Positions 26,346 through 35,688 of a stretch of DNA of 64,000 nt are shown in pieces. This DNA comes from DAOMNO01 sp035443885 (lineage in GTDB: Bacteria; Planctomycetota; Phycisphaerae; Phycisphaerales; SM1A02). Position 1 is the first letter of the stretch, and every line of letters starts with the position of its first letter. The notes under the pieces are model-generated. The model had not been told where the DNA came from. It saw only the letters and a list, made by a program, of their open reading frames with translations, and did not search any database. Where the stretch lies: NCBI GenBank assembly GCA_035443885.1, contig DAOMNO010000001.1, positions 248,001 to 312,000 of the forward strand, given 5' to 3'. Made by a program: the position numbers and the translations under genes.

Positions 26346-27167
26346 CTACCGGCACGGCCCCCACGCACCGAGCAGAATCAGCATGTCTTGCACGTCAACG
26401 CCTCCGCTTGCGTTCAGGTCTGCAATACAGCTTGTGAGCGGTGCGGCACACGCTCCCCATGCGTTGAGCAACTGCAGCAAATCAAGAACATCGACCGCCC
26501 CGTCGCAGTTCAGATCTGCGGAACAAAGCGAGTCGCGAAAGCAGACAGAATCGATCCACGTTGTTTCTTCAACGACTGCACCGTGCTCGCCGCTGATGCG
26601 AATCGCCTGCAGGTTGCCCATCACCGCAGCGAACTGGGCTTCGCTCACCGCGGGGCCGGTTGCCGTATTCATACGAAACGATGATGCGGTGAGCGGGATG
26701 ACGAAACGCTGCCACGTGTTGTTCGGCTGCGCAAAAGTATGCACGAGAATCTTGTTATTGTCACCGATGAACACCGCCACGCGACCAGGTGGCCAGTCGT
26801 TCTCGTTCGTTCGAAGGCTGAACCACAACGCTCCGCCGATGCGCGCGGATTGATTGCCGATGTAGGACGCAGGCGCTTCAAAGAAATAGCAGTTGCTGCT
26901 CGGATCGAAGCGACCAATGTGCCCGCCAGGATCGCCCCCCGTTGCATACCACGTCACGCTGTACGTACCGAGCACAGAGTTATAGTTCGAGCAGTTCAGG
27001 TCGCGCACAATCCAGCCTTCGGCACCGCGATCGAAATTGCTCACAATCGGCGGGGCCGCCCATGCAACCACGGCATGAATACCAAGCACAACCGCTGCTG
27101 CACAGAGCCACGCGGAAAACCGTTCCCCGCACTCGCTCGCGCCATGACACGCACTGACCGTTGACAC
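26346..27167 (-). CDS. Secreted laminin-B-like/dockerin-like protein
   Basis: 273 residues if it starts at GTG 27167, which has a perfect AGGAGG 6 nt upstream; ATG 27182 is five codons earlier and overlaps that SD. Signal peptide about 20-38 (ending VVAWA-AP). A laminin-B-like or carbohydrate-binding beta sandwich covers about 40-200 (FDRGAEGWIVRD, ARIGGALWFSLRTNEND). Two dockerin-like motifs end the protein: DLNCDGAVDVLDLLQLLNAW and DLNASGGVDVQDMLILLGAW. Probably extracellular and involved in glycan or matrix binding. Confidence 0.84.
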   Translation of the reverse strand: MSTVSACHGASECGERFSAWLCAAAVVLGIHAVVAWAAPPIVSNFDRGAEGWIVRDLNCSNYNSVLGTYSVTWYATGGDPGGHIGRFDPSSNCYFFEAPASYIGNQSARIGGALWFSLRTNENDWPPGRVAVFIGDNNKILVHTFAQPNNTWQRFVIPLTASSFRMNTATGPAVSEAQFAAVMGNLQAIRISGEHGAVVEETTWIDSVCFRDSLCSADLNCDGAVDVLDLLQLLNAWGACAAPLTSCIADLNASGGVDVQDMLILLGAWGPCR

Positions 27168-27329
27168 GCTCTTCCTCCTCATTGCTCACCTCTCATGAAG
27201 TGCCGCAACGTAGCAAAGCGAAGACTTCCCTTCAAGATGATGATACGAAAAGCCGCACCACTGAGTGAGGCGGCGAGAAAACAACCTGTTCAACCAATCG
27301 AAAATAAGGGATGCGTCAGTGATCCTCAT

Positions 27330-27749
27330 CTATGGGCACGGCCCCCACGCACCGAGCAGAATCAACAAGTCCTGAACGTCAACCGTACCGGAGTTGTTGA
27401 GGTCCGCGGGATGGGCGGGATTCGGCCCCCACGCGCCGAGCAGAATCAGCAAATCCTGAACGTCAACCGCGCCAGAGTTGTTCAGATCACCCACACATGT
27501 CGGCTGCTTCGGCTCCGCGCTTGCGCCGGCCCAGAAACCGCCAGTGAGTTCAAAGCCGCCGCCGCTCATCGTGCCTGCGTCCGGCTGACCGATGGTGCCG
27601 GAAAGCGTGAACCCACCGCCGGTGGACGTGCCGCCACCGCCGTCGATAGTGTGCCAGGAAAGGCCGTAGTCGTCGCTCACGCCGGCAATATGCGCGTATG
27701 CGATTGCATTCATGAGGACGAGAACAAAGGCTAAAGAGATACGAATCAT
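27330..27749 (-). CDS. Small secreted protein with two near-identical dockerin-like units
   Basis: 139 residues; GGAG precedes the ATG. Signal peptide about 1-19. A short Gly-rich segment (WHTIDGGGGTSTGGGFTL, SGTIGQPDAG, FELTGGFWAG) is a form I associate with planctomycete secreted proteins. It ends with two units, DLNNSGAVDVQDLLILLGAW and DLNNSGTVDVQDLLILLGAW, also almost identical in DNA, indicating a recent internal duplication. Too small for an enzyme; likely a docking or structural piece. Confidence 0.82.
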   Translation of the reverse strand: MIRISLAFVLVLMNAIAYAHIAGVSDDYGLSWHTIDGGGGTSTGGGFTLSGTIGQPDAGTMSGGGFELTGGFWAGASAEPKQPTCVGDLNNSGAVDVQDLLILLGAWGPNPAHPADLNNSGTVDVQDLLILLGAWGPCP

Positions 27750-27807
27750 GGTAAATCTCCATGAGGTGTGAAAAGATCAATCAATCCGTCACGTGCTTGC
27801 TCACTCA

Positions 27808-29625
27808 TTACGGCGCGTTGAACAGCATGTAGCTAAGGTTGGCGAAGTCGTTGAGATTGAGTGCGCTGGATGTTGATCGTATGACAACACCAATTGTGTA
27901 TGTGCCGGCAGGAATCAATCTCATCGAATTAATCGACCAAGCACTGCGAAGATTCTGAACCGTCTGCAGAATCATGTAGTCGCTGCCAGAAAAGTTGTTC
28001 ACGGGACCACCGGATTGAGGCTGATAGCCAAAATCGAGATGAAAGCTTGCGCCGCTTGCGTTGGTCGTTCCCAACGGTACAGATCCAACGAGGTGCAGCC
28101 GCTGTCCTACAGCGATCGTGATCGTTGTGGTCGGCCCGAAGAACTGCCAGTCGCCTGATCCATTGTTGATCGGTGCACCCATGTACCCACTCCAGGAACC
28201 GGATGCAACAAGCTTGCCTGCGTTAGACGCAGCGGAAGTCTGAAGTGTGCCGTCCGGAAATCGGATTCCATCCGAGCCGGGCGTTCCTGCGACATGCAGC
28301 TTGGCCGTTGGAATGCTCGTGCCGATGCCGACGTTGCCGCTGAAGTCTGCGTTGCCATTAACGCTGAACAGGTTCATCGGCGTGCTGGTTCCAATGCCGA
28401 CGCTGCGCTGAAAGTAATTTTTGCTCCCAACCGGACCCGTGAAGTAGCCAGCATATCCGCCAGGGCTATTCACATTGCCGTGAACACCGAATGTGGTACC
28501 GCTGATTGAGATGGCAGTGCCGTGGACGCCCGTGCCAGAGTCACTGGCAGACTGGCCCCACACGCCGTGATTGGCACCGGTCAGGGAAAACGCGACGCCA
28601 TACACGCCGCGCCCTTCAACGCTAGCGGATTGGCCACCAGCACCGTAGGTAACACCCGTGAGCGCGCTGGCATGACCGAAGATGCCACGTCCCTGTGTGC
28701 TCGCCGACTCGCCCCACACGCCATGGTTGAGTACGTCCGTCACAGTCAGGTTTTGAGCATGAACTGCTCGTGGCGAGTTTGTGGTGTGGACATGAAGACG
28801 ACCAAGTGGCGATGCAATATTGCCAATGATCAGGTTTCCGGATTGATCCAGCCGCATCCGTTCAATGTTTGACGTAAAGAAAGACAGCGTGTTGAACGAA
28901 AGTCGATCCAGCCCGAGGCCCGGATCAACGAATGACAGCCGCCGATTCGGCGTGCTGGTGCCAAGGCCAACGTTGCCCGTGTTGTAGTAGGTATTCAATC
29001 CGTCGATCGACCAATGCGAATCGCCCGGCGTACCCGCTGGACCTTGTGGTCCCAACGGCCCTTCTGGCCCTTGAGGACCCTCAGGCCCCTGTTCACCCTG
29101 AGGCCCGGGCACGCCTTGCGGCCCCTGCGAGCCAGGACTGCCCTGTGGTCCGGTCGCACCTTGAACGCCCTGCGGTCCCTGTTCACCTTGCGGCCCCTCT
29201 GGGCCTTGTGGACCTTCAGGCCCCTGTGGACCCTCGTTACCGTTCAGCGCGAACATGGCTACCGGTGCCGGCATGACTGGCTGGCGAGGCGCCAAAACAA
29301 TGTCGTTGACCTCTATCTCAAGCCAGAGCTTCACGCCATCGAAAACGGACTTGCCGAACGCTAAATCAATCGTGAACCGCCCTTCAGCATCGAACGCATT
29401 GAAGCCGTCAGCCGTGAGTTCGGGGCCCTTCTGTTCGCCACCCACCTCAGCATCGTACAGGCGAAACTTCAGGTTGACGGCTTCATTCACCGGCTCGCCG
29501 TTGCTTTTCAGTTGCCCCTGATATGTAAAAGCGTCCTGCGTTGGCGTATCCGCCATCGCAGAAACGCTGAATCCCAGAGCCAGGCAAAGCGTACTGCTCA
29601 ACAGTCGTGCGGACATTGATTTCAT
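27808..29625 (-). CDS. Secreted fibre-like protein with collagen-like region
   Basis: 605 residues. Signal peptide about 1-25 (SAMA-DT). The N-terminal domain (about 30-127) is shared with the upstream gene: AFTYQGQLKS, AVNLKFRLYDAE, LWLEIEVN, PRQPVMP. About 25 uninterrupted Gly-x-y triplets (about 129-203) form a collagen-like stalk. A shaft of GVWGESAS/GVYG and VGIGTSTP repeats comes next, ending in a beta domain (about 470-605) with GSGDWQFFGP. Trimeric by analogy with collagen-like and tail-fibre proteins. Its ATG overlaps the stop of the upstream gene (ATGA), so it is translationally coupled. Confidence 0.87.
   Translation of the reverse strand: MKSMSARLLSSTLCLALGFSVSAMADTPTQDAFTYQGQLKSNGEPVNEAVNLKFRLYDAEVGGEQKGPELTADGFNAFDAEGRFTIDLAFGKSVFDGVKLWLEIEVNDIVLAPRQPVMPAPVAMFALNGNEGPQGPEGPQGPEGPQGEQGPQGVQGATGPQGSPGSQGPQGVPGPQGEQGPEGPQGPEGPLGPQGPAGTPGDSHWSIDGLNTYYNTGNVGLGTSTPNRRLSFVDPGLGLDRLSFNTLSFFTSNIERMRLDQSGNLIIGNIASPLGRLHVHTTNSPRAVHAQNLTVTDVLNHGVWGESASTQGRGIFGHASALTGVTYGAGGQSASVEGRGVYGVAFSLTGANHGVWGQSASDSGTGVHGTAISISGTTFGVHGNVNSPGGYAGYFTGPVGSKNYFQRSVGIGTSTPMNLFSVNGNADFSGNVGIGTSIPTAKLHVAGTPGSDGIRFPDGTLQTSAASNAGKLVASGSWSGYMGAPINNGSGDWQFFGPTTTITIAVGQRLHLVGSVPLGTTNASGASFHLDFGYQPQSGGPVNNFSGSDYMILQTVQNLRSAWSINSMRLIPAGTYTIGVVIRSTSSALNLNDFANLSYMLFNAP
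29017..29241 (-). repeat. Collagen-like Gly-x-y coding repeat
   Basis: About 25 consecutive Gly-x-y triplets (GPQ, GPE, GEQ, GVQ, GSP and so on) inside the fibre-like gene. Codons vary, so this is not a slippage-prone simple repeat. Confidence 0.9.
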
Positions 29626-32204
29626 CGTGTCAGTCCTTTCTCAGATATGACATGCTCAACCATGGAGCGAAGTAACGCCAACTCCTGGCGCATCAGATTG
29701 ATTTGAGAATGTGCTTCATCAAGGCGCTGGTACAGCGATGCAATCTCCGCGTCCTTCTCTTCGCGCAGTTCGCGCAGGGCTTCAACAACGATTCCCTCGA
29801 AGCCGATCACCGTCAGGCGCTTGTAACCGTCCGGTCCTTCGGCAATCCATTCCGGGAAGACACTTTCCACTTCCTGTGCAATGAAACCGGTATAGGTCCC
29901 GGCCATGTCGCCCTGGGTGGATGGGTCAATCCACTGATAGGTCACACCGCGTAACGCAAGCAGATCATCCAGTGCGTGCTCGATTGTGTGGATGTTCTTT
30001 TTCAGCCGCGCATCAGAAGCAATGGTCCATGTATTGCTGGTCGGCTTCGCTGCGGAGTTCTGACTGAGCTGGAGCTGGAACACCGGTGCCAGGATACCAA
30101 GGCCGACATGACCACTGATGGCATCGACCACAAGCGCATTTCCATTGACACGTGTCCGAATGCCTGCCGTCAAATGAAGCTCCGTTGAAGATTGGAGCGA
30201 TGTTAAACTCGTACTTAGTAAGTGCAGCGTGTTGAAAGCACTGACGGTCAGGTGGTCCATGCTTTCAATCGTCAACGTACCAGAGCTTGGATATCGCACG
30301 CGATTGTTTTCAATTTCAACGACCGCTGAGCCGGTGCCAACGGTAAGCCGAGTGCCGACGCGCGCCTCAGTATTGACATCTAGTGGAAACGCCGGATTCT
30401 CCGTACCGATGCCGACATTCCCATCAAAATAGTTTCTTCCACCCTGAAAATAACCCGCATATCCGTTTGCACTGTTCGTCCGACCATACACCCCATAGTT
30501 TGTGCCGCTGAGCGACGTTGCGTGACCGTACACGCCACGTCCGCTGCTGCTGCTGGTGTACGCCTGTACGCCATAGGTCGTGCCCGTTGATGTGGTGGCC
30601 TCCGCAAAAACACCGGTGCCGGATGTGCTTTCCGATCGACCGTACACACCAAAGTTGCCGCCGGTCGCACTCGTTGCTACCCCGCGAACGCCTGTGCCAA
30701 TAACCGAAGCGGTTTGACCGAAGATGGCCGACTGCGAACCTGCTGTCGCCGTGTGCTGCGCGCGAAGGCCGTATAGACCAGAAGCCGTTACAAGATCAAG
30801 CGGGAACTGTGGTGTCGTCGTACCGATCCCGACGCTGCCGGTGAAGTCCGCGTCTCCCGCGACCGAGAGCATGTTGCTCGGGTTCTGTGTTGCGATGCCT
30901 AGCTTGTTGCTGAAGTACCCGCGACCTGAGAAAAAGCCTGCAAAGCCGTCTGCACTGTCTGATCGTGCCCACAGGGCGCGATGCTCGCCCGTCTCGGACA
31001 TCGCCCATGCAAAGATCGCTGTCGCATTCGTGCCGGTTGCTTCGCCGCGCACTGCGTTTTCATTCACGCTCACGGCGCGAATCGCTGTGCCCGAATTCGC
31101 GACGACTTGCAGACGGCTGGAAGGGGAAGCCGTTCCAATACCAACGCTGCCGGTGAAGTCGGCATCGCCGCTCACCGTGAGCATGTTCGAAGGACCCGTC
31201 GTGCCAATGCCGACGCTGCGCTGAAAATAGTTTCGGCTGCCTTCCGGACCGGTGAAAAAGCCCGCGAATCCAGTCGCGCTGTTGACTTGTCCGTAGATGC
31301 CGTAGGTCACTCCGGTTGCGGCCGACGCCTGCCCGAATACGCCGCGCCCAGCCGTACTGTCGCTTCGCCCGAACAGACCATACGTAAACCCGCTTGATGC
31401 GGTGGCAAGGCCATGCGCACCAAACCCGCTGGTGCTGGCCGTTTCAAAATACCCACCGTAGTTAGCACCTGTTCCTGCTGTATGAATGCCTTGCAAAGCA
31501 CGCGTACCTGTGCTGGCAATCACATGCAATGCGGATGTCGGGCTTGCCGTACCAATCCCGACGCGGTTCGTCGCAGGATTCACCACAAGCGTGCTGCTCG
31601 CAAGATTCAGGGTGCTGGCGAGTGTCCAGTTCCCCCCGGTGGGCGCATGCGCAATGCCAAGCGTGCCAGAAGAAATCTCGCTCGCGTTCAGCAGGGTCAA
31701 TCCCGCACCCGAACCGGAAAATGAACCGGAGAACTGATTGCCTGTGTTACTCAGTGTCAGCGGGTTCGTGTACGTTCCGAGCAGCGCAGAATCCTGCACC
31801 GTCGCTACGTTCAGCGCACGAATCGAGTACGGTGTGGGCACGATCGGCTGACGAGGCGAGAGCGTCGTGCCGTTGACCTCAATCTCAAGCCAGAGTTGTG
31901 TGCCGTCGAAGACACCCTTGCCGAAGGCAAGGTCGATCGTAAACCGTCCTTCCTGGTCAAATGCATCGAACCCGTTGGCGGTCAGTTCCGGCCCCTTTTG
32001 TTCACCGTCAATGACGGCGTTGAAGAGCCTGAATTTCAGGTTGACTGCCTCCGTAACCGGCTCATCGCCGCTCTTGAGTTGCCCCTGGTAGGTGAAGGCA
32101 TTGTGGCTCGGCGTGTCGGCTCCTGCTCCAGTAGCCAGAAGCAGCAACGTCACAAGCATCGCGCAAATCGGCGCAACGAAATTGAGCAAACTGCTGGTAC
32201 GCAT
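29622..32204 (-). CDS. Secreted fibre-like protein with C-terminal S74 intramolecular chaperone domain
   Basis: 860 residues from ATG 32204, with GGAGG about 5 nt upstream. Signal peptide about 5-30. The N-terminal AFTYQGQLKS domain matches the next gene. A long shaft has at least six related blocks (GVYGRTNSANGYAGYF, GGRNYF, NVGIGTENP). The end is a peptidase S74 domain from about S730, SDARLKKNI, with the Ser and the Lys five residues later that form the known self-cleaving dyad of endosialidase-type chaperones. A coiled coil follows (EALRELREEKDAEI). Such domains drive trimer assembly and are then cut off. Overlaps the next gene by 4 nt (ATGA), indicating joint production. Confidence 0.9.
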   Translation of the reverse strand: MRTSSLLNFVAPICAMLVTLLLLATGAGADTPSHNAFTYQGQLKSGDEPVTEAVNLKFRLFNAVIDGEQKGPELTANGFDAFDQEGRFTIDLAFGKGVFDGTQLWLEIEVNGTTLSPRQPIVPTPYSIRALNVATVQDSALLGTYTNPLTLSNTGNQFSGSFSGSGAGLTLLNASEISSGTLGIAHAPTGGNWTLASTLNLASSTLVVNPATNRVGIGTASPTSALHVIASTGTRALQGIHTAGTGANYGGYFETASTSGFGAHGLATASSGFTYGLFGRSDSTAGRGVFGQASAATGVTYGIYGQVNSATGFAGFFTGPEGSRNYFQRSVGIGTTGPSNMLTVSGDADFTGSVGIGTASPSSRLQVVANSGTAIRAVSVNENAVRGEATGTNATAIFAWAMSETGEHRALWARSDSADGFAGFFSGRGYFSNKLGIATQNPSNMLSVAGDADFTGSVGIGTTTPQFPLDLVTASGLYGLRAQHTATAGSQSAIFGQTASVIGTGVRGVATSATGGNFGVYGRSESTSGTGVFAEATTSTGTTYGVQAYTSSSSGRGVYGHATSLSGTNYGVYGRTNSANGYAGYFQGGRNYFDGNVGIGTENPAFPLDVNTEARVGTRLTVGTGSAVVEIENNRVRYPSSGTLTIESMDHLTVSAFNTLHLLSTSLTSLQSSTELHLTAGIRTRVNGNALVVDAISGHVGLGILAPVFQLQLSQNSAAKPTSNTWTIASDARLKKNIHTIEHALDDLLALRGVTYQWIDPSTQGDMAGTYTGFIAQEVESVFPEWIAEGPDGYKRLTVIGFEGIVVEALRELREEKDAEIASLYQRLDEAHSQINLMRQELALLRSMVEHVISEKGLTR

Positions 32205-32460
32205 CAATCCTCCTCATCCCGGTTGTCTGGCTAGAACACGATCTCAACGTAAGCCTGACGAAGGAAGATGATGAATCACACCCGCGCACAAGCTGCCAGA
32301 ACATCTGAACTGGCGAGAATCGTGAATCCGAGGCACAGGCCAAAGTACAGGCTGGCCTATCCTCAATCAAGCAAAATCCTGGCTTTCACCTACCATTTCT
32401 CAAAGTTCCGCGGATACAGGCCTCAAATCGTCTTGAGTACACTCACGCATCGAGAAGCGC

Positions 32461-33858
32461 ATGGTTCGAGATCGAGTTGAAACCGTCGCAGAATGGCTCA
32501 AGCGGGTCATCACCAAACCGCGTAGCGAACTCACGCGCTGGCAGGCTGCTGTGCGCTACGGCTATGACCTCTTTCGTTACGGTGCGAAGCAGCTCCACGA
32601 AGACCGTGCTTCGCAGATGGCCGCGGCGCTCACCTTTCGTACACTCTTCGCCATCTTCCCCATGGCGGTCGTCACCACCGTCATCTTCAAGGGGTTGAAA
32701 GGTACGGAACATTTTGAAAGCCTCGTTGGCGGCGTGATCGACGCAGCAGGCCTGGCCAGTGTGCAGGTTACACCCGTCGATGGTGTAGAACTCGCAGGTG
32801 AAGAATCCGTCTCGCTGGGCGTCTGGCTCCAGCAACTCATCGCGCAAGCAGCACAGATTGATCTTGGCACGCTCGGTTGGGTCGGCTTTGCCGTGCTCAT
32901 CTACGCAGCGATCGCCATGATGGTTACCATTGAAGAGGCATGCAATGTTGTGTATCGCGCGCCGCAGGGGCGATCGTGGCTGCGCCGTGTGCCGGTGTAT
33001 TGGACGGTGCTCACCATCAGTCCCGCTGCGGTCGGCTTGCTGTTATATCTCGATGCGCAGGTGGCGCAGTGGTTCACTACTGTTGATCTGTGGCCTTGGC
33101 TGCTCAACGTGTTCCGTATGTTCTGGAGCATCGGCATCCTCTGGCTGCTGCTCTTCTGCATCTACATCCTCGTGCCAAACACACAGGTTGCATGGCGCGC
33201 CGCCGCAGCGGGTTCATTCATCGCAGCGCTCGGCGTGCTGATCGGGAAAGAAATTCTCGGCGAGTATGTCGCCCGATTTCTCTCCTTCCGCTATCTCTTC
33301 GGTTCGCTTGGTTTCGTTCCCGTCTTCATGTTCTGGCTGTATCTCATGTGGCACGTCGCCCTCTTCGGCCTTGAAGTGAGCGCGACACTGCAAATGGTGG
33401 GCGGGCGGCGAATCGACGAGCTGGAACGCAAAGCATCTCAACATGCCGTGTTCGATCCATCATCCGTCGTCATGGTGATGGAAGTGATTGCTGAGAACTT
33501 CACGCAAGGCCGCCGCTCCAACCTGCGGCATGTTTCGCAAGCTACCGGCATACCGGAATCGACTATCGCACAGATGGTCGAGCCGCTGCTCAAAGCTGGG
33601 CTGGTCCATCGGCTCGATGGCGACGAAAATGGCCTCACGCTGGCGAAACCTCCAGACACCATCACCGCGGCCGAACTGCTGGATATCGGCTTCAGCCTGA
33701 CTGCCGGGCAGGATCGGTCGGCTCAGTCGAGCTTGGTCCGTCAGCTCCGCCGCGTTCAGCAGGATGAGGCTTCCAAGTCCACACTCGCCTCGCTGGTGGC
33801 AGCCCGACTGAACCTCTCGGGCGGAGAAGATCAAGATTCCCACCAGAATGGCCGATAA
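32461..33858 (+). CDS. YihY/UPF0761 (BrkB-like) membrane protein with C-terminal winged-helix region
   Basis: 465 residues. The family hallmark AAALTFRTLFAIFP lies near residue 60. About six membrane helices span 60-320, including LYLDAQVAQWF and FMFWLYLMWHVALFGLE. After about residue 340 comes a soluble part resembling a winged helix (VVMVMEVIAENF, NLRHVSQATGIPESTIAQMV, GLVHRLD). The core family has an unclear transport-related role. The added helix-turn-helix-like domain may bind a regulator or nucleic acid (inference). Confidence 0.86.
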   Translation: MVRDRVETVAEWLKRVITKPRSELTRWQAAVRYGYDLFRYGAKQLHEDRASQMAAALTFRTLFAIFPMAVVTTVIFKGLKGTEHFESLVGGVIDAAGLASVQVTPVDGVELAGEESVSLGVWLQQLIAQAAQIDLGTLGWVGFAVLIYAAIAMMVTIEEACNVVYRAPQGRSWLRRVPVYWTVLTISPAAVGLLLYLDAQVAQWFTTVDLWPWLLNVFRMFWSIGILWLLLFCIYILVPNTQVAWRAAAAGSFIAALGVLIGKEILGEYVARFLSFRYLFGSLGFVPVFMFWLYLMWHVALFGLEVSATLQMVGGRRIDELERKASQHAVFDPSSVVMVMEVIAENFTQGRRSNLRHVSQATGIPESTIAQMVEPLLKAGLVHRLDGDENGLTLAKPPDTITAAELLDIGFSLTAGQDRSAQSSLVRQLRRVQQDEASKSTLASLVAARLNLSGGEDQDSHQNGR

Positions 33859-33911
33859 CTCTTCTGGTTCCGCGTCCCGATTCATCGTGTCGCGGCCCTC
33901 GGAGACCTGCC

Positions 33912-34367
33912 ATGACTGCACCTCTGACGAACTGGACCGGGGCAGAGCGCGAGCCGATCGGCATACCTGCGCCAACGGATGAGCATCGAAACGAAGCGCG
34001 ATTGCTCAGCGTCTCACCAAAGACCGCTGCCGCTTCGGGTCACCATCGGCTGCGATTGACGCCGCGCGATGATGGCGCAACAACACAGCATGAAGCAGGC
34101 CTCACCGAGTGGCTTGAGCGTGCCGGTGAACTGCATGATCTGATCACCTCAAAGCTCGGAGCCTTGGCCCCTGCTGATGCTGCGCCGAAAATGCTTGCTG
34201 ATCTGCACGAGCACTTGCGGGTCGGCGCGAACATGCTCAAAGCCTTGCAAACACAGTTTGCCCACGCCGAGCGGCTGATTGAGGAACTCGACCATCGCCA
34301 GGCTGCGGGTGAAGCAATCATCGCGCGCCTCAAAGCGGAAAGCGGCGGGCTGCGGTTGTCGGAGTGA
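33912..34367 (+). CDS. Hypothetical helical protein
   Basis: 151 residues with GGAGA before the ATG. A disordered Pro/Thr-rich N-terminal half is followed by amphipathic helices with heptad-like spacing (LTEWLERAGELHDLI, LADLHEHLRVGANMLKAL, AERLIEELDHRQAAGEAI), suggesting a coiled coil. No signal peptide and no known family. It lies 53 nt after the YihY-type gene on the same strand and before the transporter gene. Confidence 0.65.
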   Translation: MTAPLTNWTGAEREPIGIPAPTDEHRNEARLLSVSPKTAAASGHHRLRLTPRDDGATTQHEAGLTEWLERAGELHDLITSKLGALAPADAAPKMLADLHEHLRVGANMLKALQTQFAHAERLIEELDHRQAAGEAIIARLKAESGGLRLSE

Positions 34368-34442
34368 AGCCCACGGTCTTGTTGAACATCACGGCCTCGG
34401 CGATGATGCCGCGCTATCCGCATGATCGACGCGGAGCGTCGC

Positions 34443-35687
34443 ATGACCGATCTCACCGTACTCGCCATCTTCGCGCTCGTTTATCTGGGCATGATCCTCG
34501 GTCGGCTGCCGGGGCTTGCACTCGATCGCACGGGCGTTGCGCTGCTGGGCGCGATCGCATTGCTTGCGCTCGGCCGCGTTTCGCTTGATGAAGCATGGAC
34601 TGCAATCGACGTGCCGACCATCGCGCTGCTGCTCGGCCTTATGGTTGTCTCCGCTCAGTTTCGCCTCGGCGGCTTCTACACAGCGGTTACGGCGAAACTC
34701 GCGCTGGCGGATGTTTCCCCTCGCGTACTGCTCGCGTTGCTCATCATCGTCTCCGGCGCGCTCTCGGCAGTGCTGGCCAACGACATCGTCTGCCTGGCCA
34801 TGACACCCGTGCTCATCGACGGCTGCATTCGCCGCAGGCTCAATCCCGTACCGTTCCTGCTTGCACTCGCCTGCGCTGCGAACATCGGCTCCGCTGCCAC
34901 ACTGATCGGCAACCCGCAGAACATGCTCATCGGTCAGACGCTGAACCTCTCGTTCGCAGGCTATCTGCTTGAGGCCATCGTGCCCGCAACGCTCGGCTGC
35001 GGCGCGATCTGGCTTGTCATCACGTGGCAGATGCGCCGCGAAGGCGCGTGGACGCTTGATGGCTCGCCATCTCAGAAACACCACATCGAAGCGCAGCCGT
35101 TTGATGCTTATCAATCGGCGAAGGCCATCGCCGTGGTGCTGTTCATCATGGTCGCGTTTCTCTTCACCGAGTGGCCTCGCGATATCGTCGCGCTCGGTGC
35201 TGCGGGTGTGCTGCTGCTGAGCCGCAGAATGCACTCGCGCGCCATGCTGGGCCTCGTCGATTGGCAGTTGCTCATTCTCTTCATCGGCTTGTTCGTGGTG
35301 AATCACGCCTTCGCAAGCACCGGCATGCTCGACACGCTCGCCGCTTCACTTCGCAACGCAGGTGTTGACCCTGCGCAACCCGGCTGGCTGTTCGCCATCA
35401 CAGCCGTCCTCTCGAATCTCGTCTCCAATGTCCCCGCCGTCATGCTCCTGCTGCCCTTTGCGGAGCACCCCATGGCAGGCACCGTTCTGGCTGTATCCAG
35501 CACGCTTGCGGGTAATCTCATCATTGTCGGCTCAATCGCCAACATCATCGTGGTTGATCTCGCCGCCCGGCAGGGCATCACGATCAACTGGAAGAGACAC
35601 GCCCGCACGGGCATGCCCATCACAATCATCAGCTTGGTCATCGCTGCGTTCTGGTTGTGGCTATGGGCCGCAATGAGCGGGTCGTAA
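34443..35687 (+). CDS. SLC13/ArsB-type (ion transporter superfamily) membrane transporter
   Basis: 414 residues from ATG 34443 (GGAG 9 nt upstream; an earlier in-frame ATG lacks an SD). About ten membrane helices. Recognisable motifs include VLANDIVCLAMTPVLI and NIGSAATLIGNPQNMLIG, the repeated Asn/Gly-containing re-entrant loop, with its counterpart LSNLVSNVPAVMLLLP and STLAGNLIIVGSIAN. Probably sodium- or proton-coupled anion transport; the substrate (dicarboxylate, sulfate, arsenite) cannot be chosen. It meets the M14 peptidase gene convergently, one base apart. Confidence 0.88.
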   Translation: MTDLTVLAIFALVYLGMILGRLPGLALDRTGVALLGAIALLALGRVSLDEAWTAIDVPTIALLLGLMVVSAQFRLGGFYTAVTAKLALADVSPRVLLALLIIVSGALSAVLANDIVCLAMTPVLIDGCIRRRLNPVPFLLALACAANIGSAATLIGNPQNMLIGQTLNLSFAGYLLEAIVPATLGCGAIWLVITWQMRREGAWTLDGSPSQKHHIEAQPFDAYQSAKAIAVVLFIMVAFLFTEWPRDIVALGAAGVLLLSRRMHSRAMLGLVDWQLLILFIGLFVVNHAFASTGMLDTLAASLRNAGVDPAQPGWLFAITAVLSNLVSNVPAVMLLLPFAEHPMAGTVLAVSSTLAGNLIIVGSIANIIVVDLAARQGITINWKRHARTGMPITIISLVIAAFWLWLWAAMSGS

Positions 35688-35688
35688 G

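Noticed and set aside
27345..32000. CRISPR-like repetition
   Set aside because: The repeated DNA is in-frame protein repeats of unequal spacing, without constant repeats, unique spacers or cas genes.
27808..32204. Prophage or tailocin island
   Set aside because: Tail-fibre-like repeats and an S74 domain are present, but the proteins have signal peptides and no capsid, terminase, integrase or lysis genes lie nearby.
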